DNA of 56,213 nucleotides, from contig DLDA01000035.1 in NCBI GenBank assembly GCA_002480925.1, positions 1-56,213 of the forward strand, given 5' to 3'. Source of the DNA: Lachnospiraceae bacterium UBA7784. Lineage in GTDB: Bacteria; Bacillota; Clostridia; Lachnospirales; Lachnospiraceae. The first letter of the stretch is position 1; every line of letters starts with the position of its first letter. Of this stretch, positions 44,266-53,280 are shown one piece after another. The position numbers were made by a program, and so were the translations under genes. The notes beneath the pieces were generated by a model. It saw nothing but the letters and a program-made list of their open reading frames with translations, ran no database searches and was not told where the DNA came from.

Positions 44266-45986
44266 AGGCCGCTCCTTTGGTTATTCATATCCGTTTTCAT
44301 CATGTACAATCTCTGCTTTGAGACCTGAAGAGCCCTTTCGGTATCCTTATCCCTTATCTCACCCGAAAGAGCATATCCGTATGCGGCATCCAGCTCAACT
44401 CCTGCCCGCACGGATACCCCTTCAAGCTCCTTTTCAAGCTGCTTTGCCCTTTTCTCAATCTCATAAACAGAGATCATATTTTTTTCGAAAACAATAAAAA
44501 ACTCGTCTCCTCCTGTCCTTGAGATCAGGTCAGCATCATAAAAGACCTTCCTTAAGCCATCAGCAAATCCCTTTATCACCAGATCTCCAATGTGGCTTCC
44601 CTTTTCCCGGTTTATACGCCTAAGTCCATTCAGATCATAGATTATGAATACATAGTCACTCTTATCTGCTGATATCCTTCTCAGAACAGACTCACCTATT
44701 ATATTATCCTTTAGTCCTGTAAGTGTATCTGTTCCCGAATTCTCTAAAAGCCTTTGTCTCTGGGCTTTTTCAGCCATCTGCTCCAGAACGCCTTTCACAT
44801 ATCCTATGAATATCACGTTCGTCATCATAAGCAGTGATAAGGGTATAAAGAACATGTCTAAAAAGTTATAATAGACATGAGTCAATGGATCCGCATAGTA
44901 TACCAGCGTATAGATAACTGCTGCTATTGCCGCGACAAAGATACCGGACTCAAGATACTTCTCAGACACCCTCGACCTCTTCCAGTGATAGAGTGACAGA
45001 ACGACCAGAAAGACAGCATCAAAGGCCATTAAAGCGTGAAATACCGGAAGCAGATAATCGACATTTACAAGCCTTAGCTTCTGAAGGACAATAGCAGCTG
45101 CACTAAGACCTGTATAAGCACAGACCGATCCTGTCATGACAAGCTTCTGCCAGGTCGCCAGATTATAAAAGCAGGTCAGCACCATGATCAAAAGAGGTAT
45201 AAAGAGCAGGTATAGCGACATATACTCTATCATACTGTTGGTATGCAGATCCCTCGAGAAAATCTGGACCACCTTTGAGGAGCACATGCACCATAGCGAT
45301 GAACATATGGAAAAGAATCCAAGATAGATCATCCTGAAGAATCCCGGATCAAACACCGTCGCAAAAAGTGACAGGAGTATGACCAGCGCTCCTGCTATAA
45401 ATATGTAGAATGAGACAAATGCCACAAAGGATCTTCCTTTTACAAATACAGCCAGCGCATCATTAAAGGGAGTGATAATGACCTCAGGCACTTCTACGAT
45501 TGAATCGTTTTGTGAGCTCATCTCCATTATCTTAAGGATCTTTCCCGTGCTTCCCTGAGGAAGCTCGACAAAGTTGTAACCGCTGCCTAAGAATGCTCCC
45601 GGATTGAGTCCTGTATAGTTATTATATCCATAATAATATACCTGCTTCTCATGGCCTCTGCCATCTATCAGGCTGACCCTTACCGATGACAGACGACTGT
45701 AGACCATGACCGTAAGCCGGCCGGTATACTCCATGTCTATCTTCCTCTTCATCACAATGGTCTCATTCCTCTTCAGATCAAGATGTCTGAATTTCCTGTC
45801 CTTTATCGAAGCATTCCTATATTGCCTGCCGGAAAAATCTATATCCCATCCATTGTCAGTATCAAACACCTTGCTGCCGCTCTGATTGGCCACAAGATAT
45901 ATAAGCATCCAGATGATACAAAAAACTGCCGCCGAAAATAGGCATACCTTTATTATATTATTAAAGATTCGTCTTCTCTCTATCAT
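44262..45986 (-). CDS. Membrane diguanylate cyclase (GGDEF), paralogue
   Basis: About 574 aa from the ATG at 45986 (MIERRRIFNN). The frame is open to 46037, but the extra stretch is the stem of a terminator, so the shorter start is right even though its ribosome binding site (AAAGAA) is weak. One N-terminal span, an external domain (about 35-180), seven spans, and a GGDEF domain with RTGGDEFFIVF. The I-site position reads YDAD instead of RxxD. Paralogue of the following gene; both lead into the hydrogenase gene. Confidence 0.92.
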   Translation of the reverse strand: MIERRRIFNNIIKVCLFSAAVFCIIWMLIYLVANQSGSKVFDTDNGWDIDFSGRQYRNASIKDRKFRHLDLKRNETIVMKRKIDMEYTGRLTVMVYSRLSSVRVSLIDGRGHEKQVYYYGYNNYTGLNPGAFLGSGYNFVELPQGSTGKILKIMEMSSQNDSIVEVPEVIITPFNDALAVFVKGRSFVAFVSFYIFIAGALVILLSLFATVFDPGFFRMIYLGFFSICSSLWCMCSSKVVQIFSRDLHTNSMIEYMSLYLLFIPLLIMVLTCFYNLATWQKLVMTGSVCAYTGLSAAAIVLQKLRLVNVDYLLPVFHALMAFDAVFLVVLSLYHWKRSRVSEKYLESGIFVAAIAAVIYTLVYYADPLTHVYYNFLDMFFIPLSLLMMTNVIFIGYVKGVLEQMAEKAQRQRLLENSGTDTLTGLKDNIIGESVLRRISADKSDYVFIIYDLNGLRRINREKGSHIGDLVIKGFADGLRKVFYDADLISRTGGDEFFIVFEKNMISVYEIEKRAKQLEKELEGVSVRAGVELDAAYGYALSGEIRDKDTERALQVSKQRLYMMKTDMNNQRSGL

Positions 45987-45996
45987 TTCTTTAGTC

Positions 45997-46052
45997 AAAA
46001 AAAGCCCACTGTCATGGTAGCAAATGTATTCTACCATACCAGCGGGCTTTTT
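45997..46052 (-). terminator. Terminator of the solute-binding protein gene
   Basis: AAAGCCCGCTGGTATGGTAG pairs with CTACCATGACAGTGGGCTTT on the minus strand, followed by a T-run. The stem is nearly 20 bp with few mismatches. It separates the binding-protein gene from the diguanylate cyclase pair. Confidence 0.88.
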
Positions 46053-46073
46053 ACAAAGGGTTATTGATAAATA

Positions 46074-46877
46074 TCACTTATTTGTCAGATCATCTCCAAA
46101 ATACTTCACCGAAAGTTTCTTCAGGGTTCCGTCTGAACGCATATCCGAAAGAGCCTTGTTTATCGCTTTTTTAAGTGAGGCGTTATACTTCCCCCTTTCC
46201 ATAGGGATAGCATACTCTGTGGCCTCCTTGTCTGTATCAGCCACGGCAAGAGGATCCGACGGATTCTGTTTCATATAGTCTCCGAATGAGGTGGAAGCGT
46301 TTATAGTCGCGTCGACCTGACCGTTCTTTACCATCTGCAGAGTCTCGACAAGAGTATCGACACCCTTTACACTAGCTCCGTACTTCTCTCCGATCTCCTG
46401 ATATGTCGAGCCGATAGAATTTGCCGTCGTCTTCCCTCTCAGGTCATCAAAGGTCTTCACATCGCTACTCCCCTTCTTTACTATAAGAACTGTATGGTCG
46501 TAGCAGTATGGATCAGAAAAATCATACTTCTTCTGTCTCTCAGGGGTCACATCGACTCCGTTTACCACTATATCATATCTGCCTGAATCCATGCCGGCGA
46601 AAAGTCCGTCCCAGGGGCCCTCGACTATGTCAGCCTTTACTCCCAGTCTCTTTGCTATATTCCTTGATACCTCGACGTCATAGCCGACCAGCTCGTCCTT
46701 TTCATTATGAAACGAAAACGGCTGCCAGTCTCCTTCGAGACCTATAGTTATCTTCCCGGCATCCTGTATCCTCTTCAGATGATCAGCCTTCTGATCAGCT
46801 GTCTTCCCCTTAGAACTGCAGGCAGCCAGCGCAAGAGCTGATACAGTTATAAGAGCAGCGATTATACTTTTCTTCAT
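46074..46877 (-). CDS. Amino-acid ABC transporter substrate-binding lipoprotein
   Basis: 267 aa, solute-binding protein family 3. Lipoprotein signal peptide with lipobox LAAC (Cys20). Contains GLEGDWQPFSFHNEKDELVG and GYDVEVSRNIAKRLGVK, and YDIVVNGVDVTPERQKKYDF, the ligand-binding core, most like cystine or polar amino-acid binders. It is monocistronic, with its own promoter and terminator; no permease or ATPase gene is adjacent, so it must work with a transporter encoded elsewhere. Confidence 0.93.
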   Translation of the reverse strand: MKKSIIAALITVSALALAACSSKGKTADQKADHLKRIQDAGKITIGLEGDWQPFSFHNEKDELVGYDVEVSRNIAKRLGVKADIVEGPWDGLFAGMDSGRYDIVVNGVDVTPERQKKYDFSDPYCYDHTVLIVKKGSSDVKTFDDLRGKTTANSIGSTYQEIGEKYGASVKGVDTLVETLQMVKNGQVDATINASTSFGDYMKQNPSDPLAVADTDKEATEYAIPMERGKYNASLKKAINKALSDMRSDGTLKKLSVKYFGDDLTNK

Positions 46878-46908
46878 AAATACCTCCTGTCATTATTCTA
46901 CAGAAGGA

Positions 46909-46937
46909 ATTATATAATAGATTGTGTGCAATGTAAA
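46909..46937 (-). promoter_or_regulatory. Promoter of the solute-binding protein gene
   Basis: Minus strand: TTTACA (46937-46932), 17-bp spacer, TATAAT (46914-46909). AGGAGG precedes the ATG at 46877. It lies about 30 bp beyond the stop of the upstream sensor kinase, with no hairpin between. Confidence 0.78.
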
Positions 46938-46968
46938 CTAAAACTTTACTAAAATGCCATTTCCTGCC

Positions 46969-48564
46969 TTAAATCACTGGCAGAAGGATCCGAAAGACTG
47001 TACCCGGCTCATCAAGCAGGCATATGCTTCCGCCATGCAGCTCAACCACCTGCTTTGCGATCGAGAGGCCAAGCCCTGTTCCCCTTCCGCTGGTTCTCGA
47101 TTCATCTCCTACTACAAAGGGCTCGAAGACACTATCCCTGTATTCCTCAGGTATTCCCGGACCATTATCACCAATCCTTATCTCCATATATCTGTTTTGC
47201 TTTTTAGTAACTACAGACGCATGGATAAAGATAGTGGCAGGGGCTGCTGCGTACTTCAGGGAGTTGCCCAGGATGTTTTCAAAGACCCTCTTAAGCTGCA
47301 TCCGGTCAAATACAGCCATGACCTTCTTATCCGGCAAATCTGCATCCAGCTTAAAGCCGGCTATCTCAAGCTCACTGTATCTTGCCGCGACATTTTCCCT
47401 GATGAATTCGCAGAGATCTCCCCGCCTTTTGTCAAGCTCGAACTCAGGATGATCAAGCCTTGAGAAATCGCTTATGCTGTTTACAAGCTCAGTAATAAGC
47501 TCTGCCTTTTCCCTTATGATCTCCATATACTTAGGCCTCTCCTCCTCCGGGATCAGACCGTCATTCATGGCATTTATATATCCGGAGATCACGGTTACAG
47601 GTGTCTTTAAGTCATGGGAAATATCGGCGACTATCTTTCTTCTCTGATCCACAAGCCTTGTCTCCTCCTCATGACCCTTTCTCAGGGCATCCTCCATTTC
47701 ATTGAAGGACCGGATCACCTCGATCATCTCCTTAGGCTCCTCTCCCTCGGATATCTGAATCCAGCTTCCCCTGGATGTCCCCTCTATTGCCCTTGAAAGC
47801 TTCTTTATAGGTGAAACAACCCTTGATGAAAGCTTCCTGCCAGACAGCATTATAATAAGTGCCATAAGTATTATATAAAGAATGACAGCCGACATCACAA
47901 TGATCCTCTGAGTCCTTATAAAGCCATTCTCATAGGAATTACTGTGGATCAGCAGGAATCTTTTACTGCCAGCGGAATTCGTGAACTCATATTTCTGTAT
48001 GAAGAGGTTGCTGCTGTCCACCTGATAGAAGAGATAGTTCATGGTCTCAGATGAAATGCTGCTGTTCTTCAGCTTCATATTGCTGAAGAGTATCCGGCCC
48101 TTGCCATTTACTACAGCTATTCCTGTGACCTCATCATTATTATGTCTCACCAGAAGGAAGCCGTCGTTTTCCTTCTGTTCAAGACGGATCATGTCATAGA
48201 CCACGTTGGCATCAGCCATAGGCAGATACTGCAGGATATCCTTATTGTAGGTATTCTTCCTGTCAGAATCACTCGTGTATATGACTCTGGCCCTGCTGTC
48301 AGTTATCTCGAAGTATCCGTCCTTTCCGAGCGACCTCCCCGTATTTATCGAGGAATAATCATCACCTGAAACATTGTTTACCTGTCTGATAAGCCGTCTG
48401 ATACCGGCCGGCTCAACCTTCTCCGGCATCAAAAAAAAGGTGCAGACAGCAAGCACTACAGCAAGTATCAGCACCGCTATTACCAGCACTATGGAGTAAT
48501 GAAGTATTATCGAATATATGCTGCTGTTCCCTTTTGCCTTAAGTCTTCTGAGCTTATTTACCAT
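46969..48564 (-). CDS. Two-component sensor histidine kinase
   Basis: 531 aa from the ATG at 48564 (MVNKLRRLK), preceded by GGAG; a TTG four codons earlier is an alternative. Two membrane spans (about residues 16-45 and 220-242) bracket an extracytoplasmic sensor domain of about 175 residues. HAMP follows, then HisKA with ADISHDLKTPVTVISG (His317) and HATPase (NILGNSLKYAA, DNGPGIP, GTGLGLSI). The start lies inside the regulator gene end, so the pair is coupled. As the last genes of the dlt-like operon the pair probably controls envelope modification. Confidence 0.95.
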   Translation of the reverse strand: MVNKLRRLKAKGNSSIYSIILHYSIVLVIAVLILAVVLAVCTFFLMPEKVEPAGIRRLIRQVNNVSGDDYSSINTGRSLGKDGYFEITDSRARVIYTSDSDRKNTYNKDILQYLPMADANVVYDMIRLEQKENDGFLLVRHNNDEVTGIAVVNGKGRILFSNMKLKNSSISSETMNYLFYQVDSSNLFIQKYEFTNSAGSKRFLLIHSNSYENGFIRTQRIIVMSAVILYIILMALIIMLSGRKLSSRVVSPIKKLSRAIEGTSRGSWIQISEGEEPKEMIEVIRSFNEMEDALRKGHEEETRLVDQRRKIVADISHDLKTPVTVISGYINAMNDGLIPEEERPKYMEIIREKAELITELVNSISDFSRLDHPEFELDKRRGDLCEFIRENVAARYSELEIAGFKLDADLPDKKVMAVFDRMQLKRVFENILGNSLKYAAAPATIFIHASVVTKKQNRYMEIRIGDNGPGIPEEYRDSVFEPFVVGDESRTSGRGTGLGLSIAKQVVELHGGSICLLDEPGTVFRILLPVI

Positions 48565-49279
48565 CGACTGCTCCAAGCTTATATCCGAGTCCTCTTACTG
48601 TAATGATGTATTCAGGATCCTTAGGATCATCCTCTATCTTGTCCCTCAGATTCGAGATATGGACCATTATAGTATTCTCGTCATTCTCAAAGTATTCTCC
48701 GCGCAGATACTCGTAGATCTGCACCTTGGTATAAACCCGTCCTGGATTTTTCATAAGAAGCATAAGGATCTTTATTTCAGTAGGCGTAACCCTTATCTCC
48801 TGTCCGTTCTTAAAAAGCTGCATGGTCTGCCTGTTTAGCTCTAGTCCTCTGTAGCTTATCAGATCCTGCTCTTCTATCTCCTTATTTCCGCTGTTCAGAT
48901 CATAAAAGCGCCTTAGGGAAGCCTTGACTCTGGCCACGACCTCAAGCGGGTTAAAGGGCTTTACTATATAATCATCAGCTCCCAGATCAAGTCCAAGTAT
49001 CTTGTCACTGTCCTCCTTTTTTGCCGAGAGGACTATTATAGGAAGGTTATATCTCTGTCTGGCCCATCTGATCAGCTCATAGCCGTTCATCACAGGCATC
49101 ATTATATCAAAGATACCCAGATCGATCTTTTCCTTTTCAAAAACCCTGCAGGCTTGCTCACCGTTTCCAGCGGTAAGCACCCTGTATCCCTGGTTTTCCA
49201 GATAAAGCTTAAGGACCTGTGTTATGTCCGTATCATCCTCTGCAATAAGGATGCTCTGCTGTCTCTTATCCTCATCCAT
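48554..49279 (-). CDS. OmpR/PhoB-family response regulator
   Basis: 241 aa. Receiver with AEDD, phospho-acceptor Asp58 in GIFDIMMPVMNG, VLSAK and VKPFNP; C-terminal winged helix (about 140-237) with VTPTEIKILMLLMKNPGRVY and TVRGLGYKL. Its start shares one base with the stop of the SGNH gene (TAATG), so it is translated as part of the dlt-like operon. Probable partner of the following sensor kinase and possible regulator of the operon promoter. Confidence 0.95.
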   Translation of the reverse strand: MDEDKRQQSILIAEDDTDITQVLKLYLENQGYRVLTAGNGEQACRVFEKEKIDLGIFDIMMPVMNGYELIRWARQRYNLPIIVLSAKKEDSDKILGLDLGADDYIVKPFNPLEVVARVKASLRRFYDLNSGNKEIEEQDLISYRGLELNRQTMQLFKNGQEIRVTPTEIKILMLLMKNPGRVYTKVQIYEYLRGEYFENDENTIMVHISNLRDKIEDDPKDPEYIITVRGLGYKLGAVDGK

Positions 49280-50280
49280 TATCCTGTCTGTCTCCCAAAA
49301 GTCTTGTTGCGGATCCTTTTTATTTCTTTAGCAGCATAGTGATAGTATCTGTCTGAAAGCTTATCCCAGCCAGCATAGGCTCCGTCCGGCCTGTGATCAA
49401 CAAGTCCCTCCCTGTCAAGAATCCTCTCAATATATGCAGTAGTCTTTTCTGCTCCTGATATGTTCAGATGGTCGCCTCCGTCAGCTGTATCCCTTCTCCA
49501 GTCTATACCCAGTTCCTTTATGTTCATATCAATATAGTGCAGATGATTTTCAGATGCAAGTCTTTTCAGCCTGTTGTGCTTTTCCATATTGTAATTCCTT
49601 GGGGAAGGAGCACTGTAAAGCACAAGCCTTGCCCCATGCTTTTTGCAGAGCTCAAGCATCTTATAGAATGCATCCTTATTGGCACGGGAAATCTTCTTTT
49701 CCTTTCTGGAGAGCTTCATATAAGAACCATCGCCCTCATATGGCTTTATGTCCGTCCTTATCACGAACCCCTTGTAGTTCTTCTTTATATTCACATTTCC
49801 AGAGCCGTTTATCAGATGCTTCCAGAGATTATGATACTGAAATACCGGGATGACAGAGGCCACTCTTTCCGCCATCATATCCTGAAGCTGATCCAGATCA
49901 TGCCTAGTCCGAAAAAGTGAATTAGTCTCCATAATGACCACCTTCGGCTTCTGCGTAGACAAAGAAGCAGAAAGAACCTCAAGCATACCGGCTGTGGTCT
50001 GACCCGGCTGTCCGCACATATAGACAGAGTAGCCCCTCTCCCGCCATATCTGCATAGGAGAAACGGATGTATAACTTTCGCTGTCTCCTATGACAAGAAC
50101 ATCTATAGAATCGTCCCTCTCCCTTTCTACCCTCTCCTCCACCAGACGGATATCAAGAGGATTGGTGCCTATCTGCTTTTTCTGATATATATTAAATGGT
50201 ATGGAAACAAGTAGCAGGAGGATGGCAAGCCCCGCTGCGAACAGAGCTTTTTCCCTTGCCGATATCTGTTTTATATCCAT
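49279..50280 (-). CDS. DltD-like SGNH-fold membrane-anchored protein
   Basis: 333 aa. One N-terminal span (about residues 12-30), then an extracytoplasmic SGNH-hydrolase-like domain: block I with VLVIGDSESYTS (Ser-containing) near 60-75 and the C-terminal GGDHLNISG with the Asp-x-x-His pair, plus AlgJ/DltD-like spacing. Placed after the MBOAT gene, as DltD follows DltB/DltC in D-alanylation operons, where it moves or hydrolyses the acyl group outside. Sequence similarity to DltD itself is limited, so the exact acyl reaction is inference. Confidence 0.8.
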   Translation of the reverse strand: MDIKQISAREKALFAAGLAILLLLVSIPFNIYQKKQIGTNPLDIRLVEERVERERDDSIDVLVIGDSESYTSVSPMQIWRERGYSVYMCGQPGQTTAGMLEVLSASLSTQKPKVVIMETNSLFRTRHDLDQLQDMMAERVASVIPVFQYHNLWKHLINGSGNVNIKKNYKGFVIRTDIKPYEGDGSYMKLSRKEKKISRANKDAFYKMLELCKKHGARLVLYSAPSPRNYNMEKHNRLKRLASENHLHYIDMNIKELGIDWRRDTADGGDHLNISGAEKTTAYIERILDREGLVDHRPDGAYAGWDKLSDRYYHYAAKEIKRIRNKTFGRQTG

Positions 50281-50294
50281 TGTAACAGCCTTTC

Positions 50295-51809
50295 CTAAAA
50301 TCCTGCATAGATAAGATCCACCGGACGATAACCAGCTCCATAGGCTCCGAATATGATAAGTCCGAAGATAAGCGCATAATAGGCGCCAAAACGGATCACT
50401 ACATTCCTTTTAGCAAGATAAGCCTTAAGATCTATCTGCTTTTCCTTTAATATATCTGCTATAAATACTACGATCGTCCCTGCAATTACTGCAAACCAGT
50501 CGGCCTTGTCAAGTCCCAGGCCAAGAAGACTTCCATCAAAGAGCCGGCTTATGCCTATATTGGTAAAGCCGCTTATAAACATAGAAAGCCCTGCCATGAA
50601 TCCCTCTGCACGAAAGAAAAGCTCTCCGGTAAATATGATAAGCCAGGTGCGGAGTATCCTTATAAGTGTAAAAGCCCTGCCATTCTTATCGAATCCGGTC
50701 TTTTTATAAAAGGCCTTCTTTACAGGCTCAAGGATCACCTCCAGCATCAGAAGAGCCAGATAGTAAAGCCCGTAAAAGATATAGTTGAAGGCTCCTCCGT
50801 GCCAGAGTCCGTTAAAGAGCCATACCGGAGTAAGCGCCAGGAAGGATGTGCCTATCTTGGTAATATATCTGCCGAATTTCTTTCTGGCAAAACGGTTCCA
50901 CCTCATAGTCATCTCAGAGGTAGTGACCGGATAGAATACATAGGTCTTAAGCCAGACTCCAAGTGTGATATGCCATCTCCTCCAGAACTCCGAGGCGCTC
51001 TGTGAGAAGAATGGCTGCCTGAAGTTTTCAGGAAGCCTGATCCCGAACATACCGGCTGATCCTATGACTATATCCATCACTCCGGAGAACTCCATATAAA
51101 GCTGCACGGCATAGGAAACTGCCGCAATAGGGATCATTATACCGTCATAGGCAGCATGGTTGTGATAGAGCTCATTTACTACTATAGAAAGCCTGTCGGC
51201 TATTACAAGCTTCTTTATCATACCCCAGATGATCCGGCACATCCCGTCAAATATCTGCTGCTCGCTAACAGGGTTTCCTGCATTAAGCTGACTGGCAGTA
51301 TCCTGATATCTTGCTATAGGTCCCTCCATGGTCTGCGGGAAAAAGCTAAGGAAAAGAGTCACGCTAAATAGGCTTCTGTCGGCATTTATCCTTCCCCAGT
51401 AAACCTCCAGAAGATATCCGACTGCCTCAAGCGTATAGAATGATACACCTATAGGTGCCAAGATTCTTACTTCCGGTAAGGAGGCCCCGCTGGCCTGATC
51501 TATTATCCTGATAAAGAAATTAGTATATTTCAGATAAAGAAGGATCGCAAAAAGTCCTCCGATCCCTGTCGTGGCAAAAAGTCTTCTCAGCCCCTTTCTA
51601 TCCCCGGACCTTTCTATCAGAAGGCCTATCCCCCAGACTCCTGCTGCTGTAAGAAGCAGGTAAATGATAAGCTGTCTGCTCCACATAAAGAAGTAAGTCA
51701 GTGAAAAAGCAAGAAGGACATACCTCCTGTATCTCCTGGGACTTAGCTGATATACGATCAGGGAAAGAGGAAGAAATATAAAGAGGTAGGGCAGAGTATT
51801 GTATCCCAT
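50295..51809 (-). CDS. MBOAT O-acyltransferase, DltB-like
   Basis: 504 aa, about ten to twelve membrane spans. The MBOAT catalytic His is at about residue 337 in GLWHGGAFNYIFYGLYY, with the earlier conserved SEFWRRWHITL. In D-alanylation DltB passes the aminoacyl group from the carrier protein across the membrane. Start ATG lies 1 bp after the carrier stop in the minus-strand order. The donor here should be the carrier encoded directly upstream. Confidence 0.92.
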   Translation of the reverse strand: MGYNTLPYLFIFLPLSLIVYQLSPRRYRRYVLLAFSLTYFFMWSRQLIIYLLLTAAGVWGIGLLIERSGDRKGLRRLFATTGIGGLFAILLYLKYTNFFIRIIDQASGASLPEVRILAPIGVSFYTLEAVGYLLEVYWGRINADRSLFSVTLFLSFFPQTMEGPIARYQDTASQLNAGNPVSEQQIFDGMCRIIWGMIKKLVIADRLSIVVNELYHNHAAYDGIMIPIAAVSYAVQLYMEFSGVMDIVIGSAGMFGIRLPENFRQPFFSQSASEFWRRWHITLGVWLKTYVFYPVTTSEMTMRWNRFARKKFGRYITKIGTSFLALTPVWLFNGLWHGGAFNYIFYGLYYLALLMLEVILEPVKKAFYKKTGFDKNGRAFTLIRILRTWLIIFTGELFFRAEGFMAGLSMFISGFTNIGISRLFDGSLLGLGLDKADWFAVIAGTIVVFIADILKEKQIDLKAYLAKRNVVIRFGAYYALIFGLIIFGAYGAGYRPVDLIYAGF

Positions 51810-51810
51810 A

Positions 51811-52050
51811 TCAATTATCCTGAAGCTTCTTTATCATCGAGGCCATTCCCTCGATAGAATTGAAGTTCTCAGGCACCATATCAACTGCATTTATCTTTAC
51901 ATCGAACTCCTCCTCCAGATCAGAGACCAGGGAAATGATCCCGAATGAATCCAGGAGCCTGTCATCGATCAGATGCTTTTCATTCTTATAATCTATGCTG
52001 TCGTCCTCGTCCATAAGTATCTCTTCTATTCTTTTTTCTATTGTATCCAT
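51811..52050 (-). CDS. Acyl/aminoacyl carrier protein, DltC-like
   Basis: 79 aa from the ATG at 52050 (MDTIEKRIEE), preceded by GGAGG; the frame is open further but lies inside the decarboxylase gene. Acidic four-helix carrier with the phosphopantetheine Ser35 in LLDSFGIISLV (DSF in place of the usual DSL). Placed between the decarboxylase and the MBOAT gene. It should hold the amino acid activated by the ligase as a thioester. Confidence 0.92.
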   Translation of the reverse strand: MDTIEKRIEEILMDEDDSIDYKNEKHLIDDRLLDSFGIISLVSDLEEEFDVKINAVDMVPENFNSIEGMASMIKKLQDN

Positions 52051-52070
52051 CTGTTTCCTCCATGATTTCC

Positions 52071-53273
52071 TTAAAACATCTCCTGTGAAGCTGTATTGAA
52101 GCAGTAGCATTCCTTTGACTTTCTCAATACCATGATGCCCTGATCCCTGCTGTAACTTATGATCTCAGGAAGCTCATGACTAAGAAAGAGTGCCATGCCC
52201 TCTACGCATGAATATGCTCCGGCATTTCCAAACACCAGCAGATCTCCCACTGACAGAGGACCTGTAGCTGCCTCTCCGCTTATCACATCATTAACAGTGC
52301 AAAGGCAGCCGCAGATCGTCCACCTCTTAGTCTCCTCTCCCTCCGGGACGGATGCGCTATCATCCTTTCTTATGACCTCTATAAAAGGATGGTACATGCC
52401 TCGCAGCTGGCCATCGTAATTCAGCTGATGCATACCACCATCGGTAATAGCATAATTGATACCGCCGCTTCGCTTGGTATCTAAAACCCTTGTCACATAG
52501 GATCCGCAGGATGCCGCAAAGATCCTTCCCATCTCAAGAGTAATATGTCCCTTCCATTCCATCCGGGAGATTGCTTCTCTTATCTCTGTAAAGAATCGAT
52601 CTGAGAGATCCTCCTTCTGATCCATAAAGTATCTCGCAGGTATTCCAGGGCCGTACTCTATCTCACCTATCCTTATGCCTGCCTCCTGCTCAAGTTCTCT
52701 GATAAACTTATCAAGCTTTTCTATCTCCCTTACTGGCTTTTCTGGCTTTCTCTTCTGGGAGCCTGAATAATAATGAATCCCAACAAGCTCTATGGACTGA
52801 GATCCTGCGGCTATCCTTATTGCCTGTCTTACTCCGTCCTGATCGAGTCCGAACTGGTTTCCACTTGAAAGCCTGATATAGATACAAAGTCTCTCATTTT
52901 CCCTTTCTGCCAGGTCTATAAAAAGCTTTAGCTGATCTATCGATTCTACGGTATATCTGGCCTTTGCTCCACATTCCTCTACTATCCTGCCAAGCTCTAA
53001 TGGTTTTTTAAGCACTCCTGATATCAGAAGCTTTCCTGGATCAACTCCTGCCTGTCTGCATATGCAGTATTCTCCGTATGAGCAGACCTCTATCCGATCC
53101 ACCAGAGCAGAGGCCTCCTTTACCAGGAAGGGATTACATTTCATTGCAAAGCAAAGCCCCGCCACGTCTGTCATCTCTCTTATCCTTCTGATATTATCCC
53201 GAAATACATCCAGATCAAAGAAATAAAAAGGTCCGGTAGAGCTTAGTGCCTTTTCTCTTAATGCTTCGTTCAT
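52071..53273 (-). CDS. PLP-dependent fold-III decarboxylase (LysA/ODC/BtrK-like)
   Basis: 400 aa. Alanine-racemase-type barrel with the Schiff-base Lys45 in LCFAMKCNPFLV, VCSYGEY, GVLKKPLEL, HYYSGSQ, and the PLP phosphate site near YGPGIPARYF. The C-terminal barrel has LEMGRIFAASCGSYV and ICGCLCTVNDVISG, at the place of the GPxCxxxD active-site segment of DAP and ornithine decarboxylases. About the same size as LysA, yet no lysine genes are adjacent. It lies between ligase and carrier genes, as BtrK (which decarboxylates glutamyl-BtrI) works with a ligase and carrier in butirosin synthesis. Free amino-acid decarboxylation is the alternative. Confidence 0.87.
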   Translation of the reverse strand: MNEALREKALSSTGPFYFFDLDVFRDNIRRIREMTDVAGLCFAMKCNPFLVKEASALVDRIEVCSYGEYCICRQAGVDPGKLLISGVLKKPLELGRIVEECGAKARYTVESIDQLKLFIDLAERENERLCIYIRLSSGNQFGLDQDGVRQAIRIAAGSQSIELVGIHYYSGSQKRKPEKPVREIEKLDKFIRELEQEAGIRIGEIEYGPGIPARYFMDQKEDLSDRFFTEIREAISRMEWKGHITLEMGRIFAASCGSYVTRVLDTKRSGGINYAITDGGMHQLNYDGQLRGMYHPFIEVIRKDDSASVPEGEETKRWTICGCLCTVNDVISGEAATGPLSVGDLLVFGNAGAYSCVEGMALFLSHELPEIISYSRDQGIMVLRKSKECYCFNTASQEMF

Positions 53274-53280
53274 CTTTCCT

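Noticed and set aside
52071..53273. Decarboxylase as the housekeeping lysA
   Set aside because: Its position between a ligase and carrier gene, and the altered CxCTVND active-site segment, argue against it, but I cannot exclude it without the rest of the genome.
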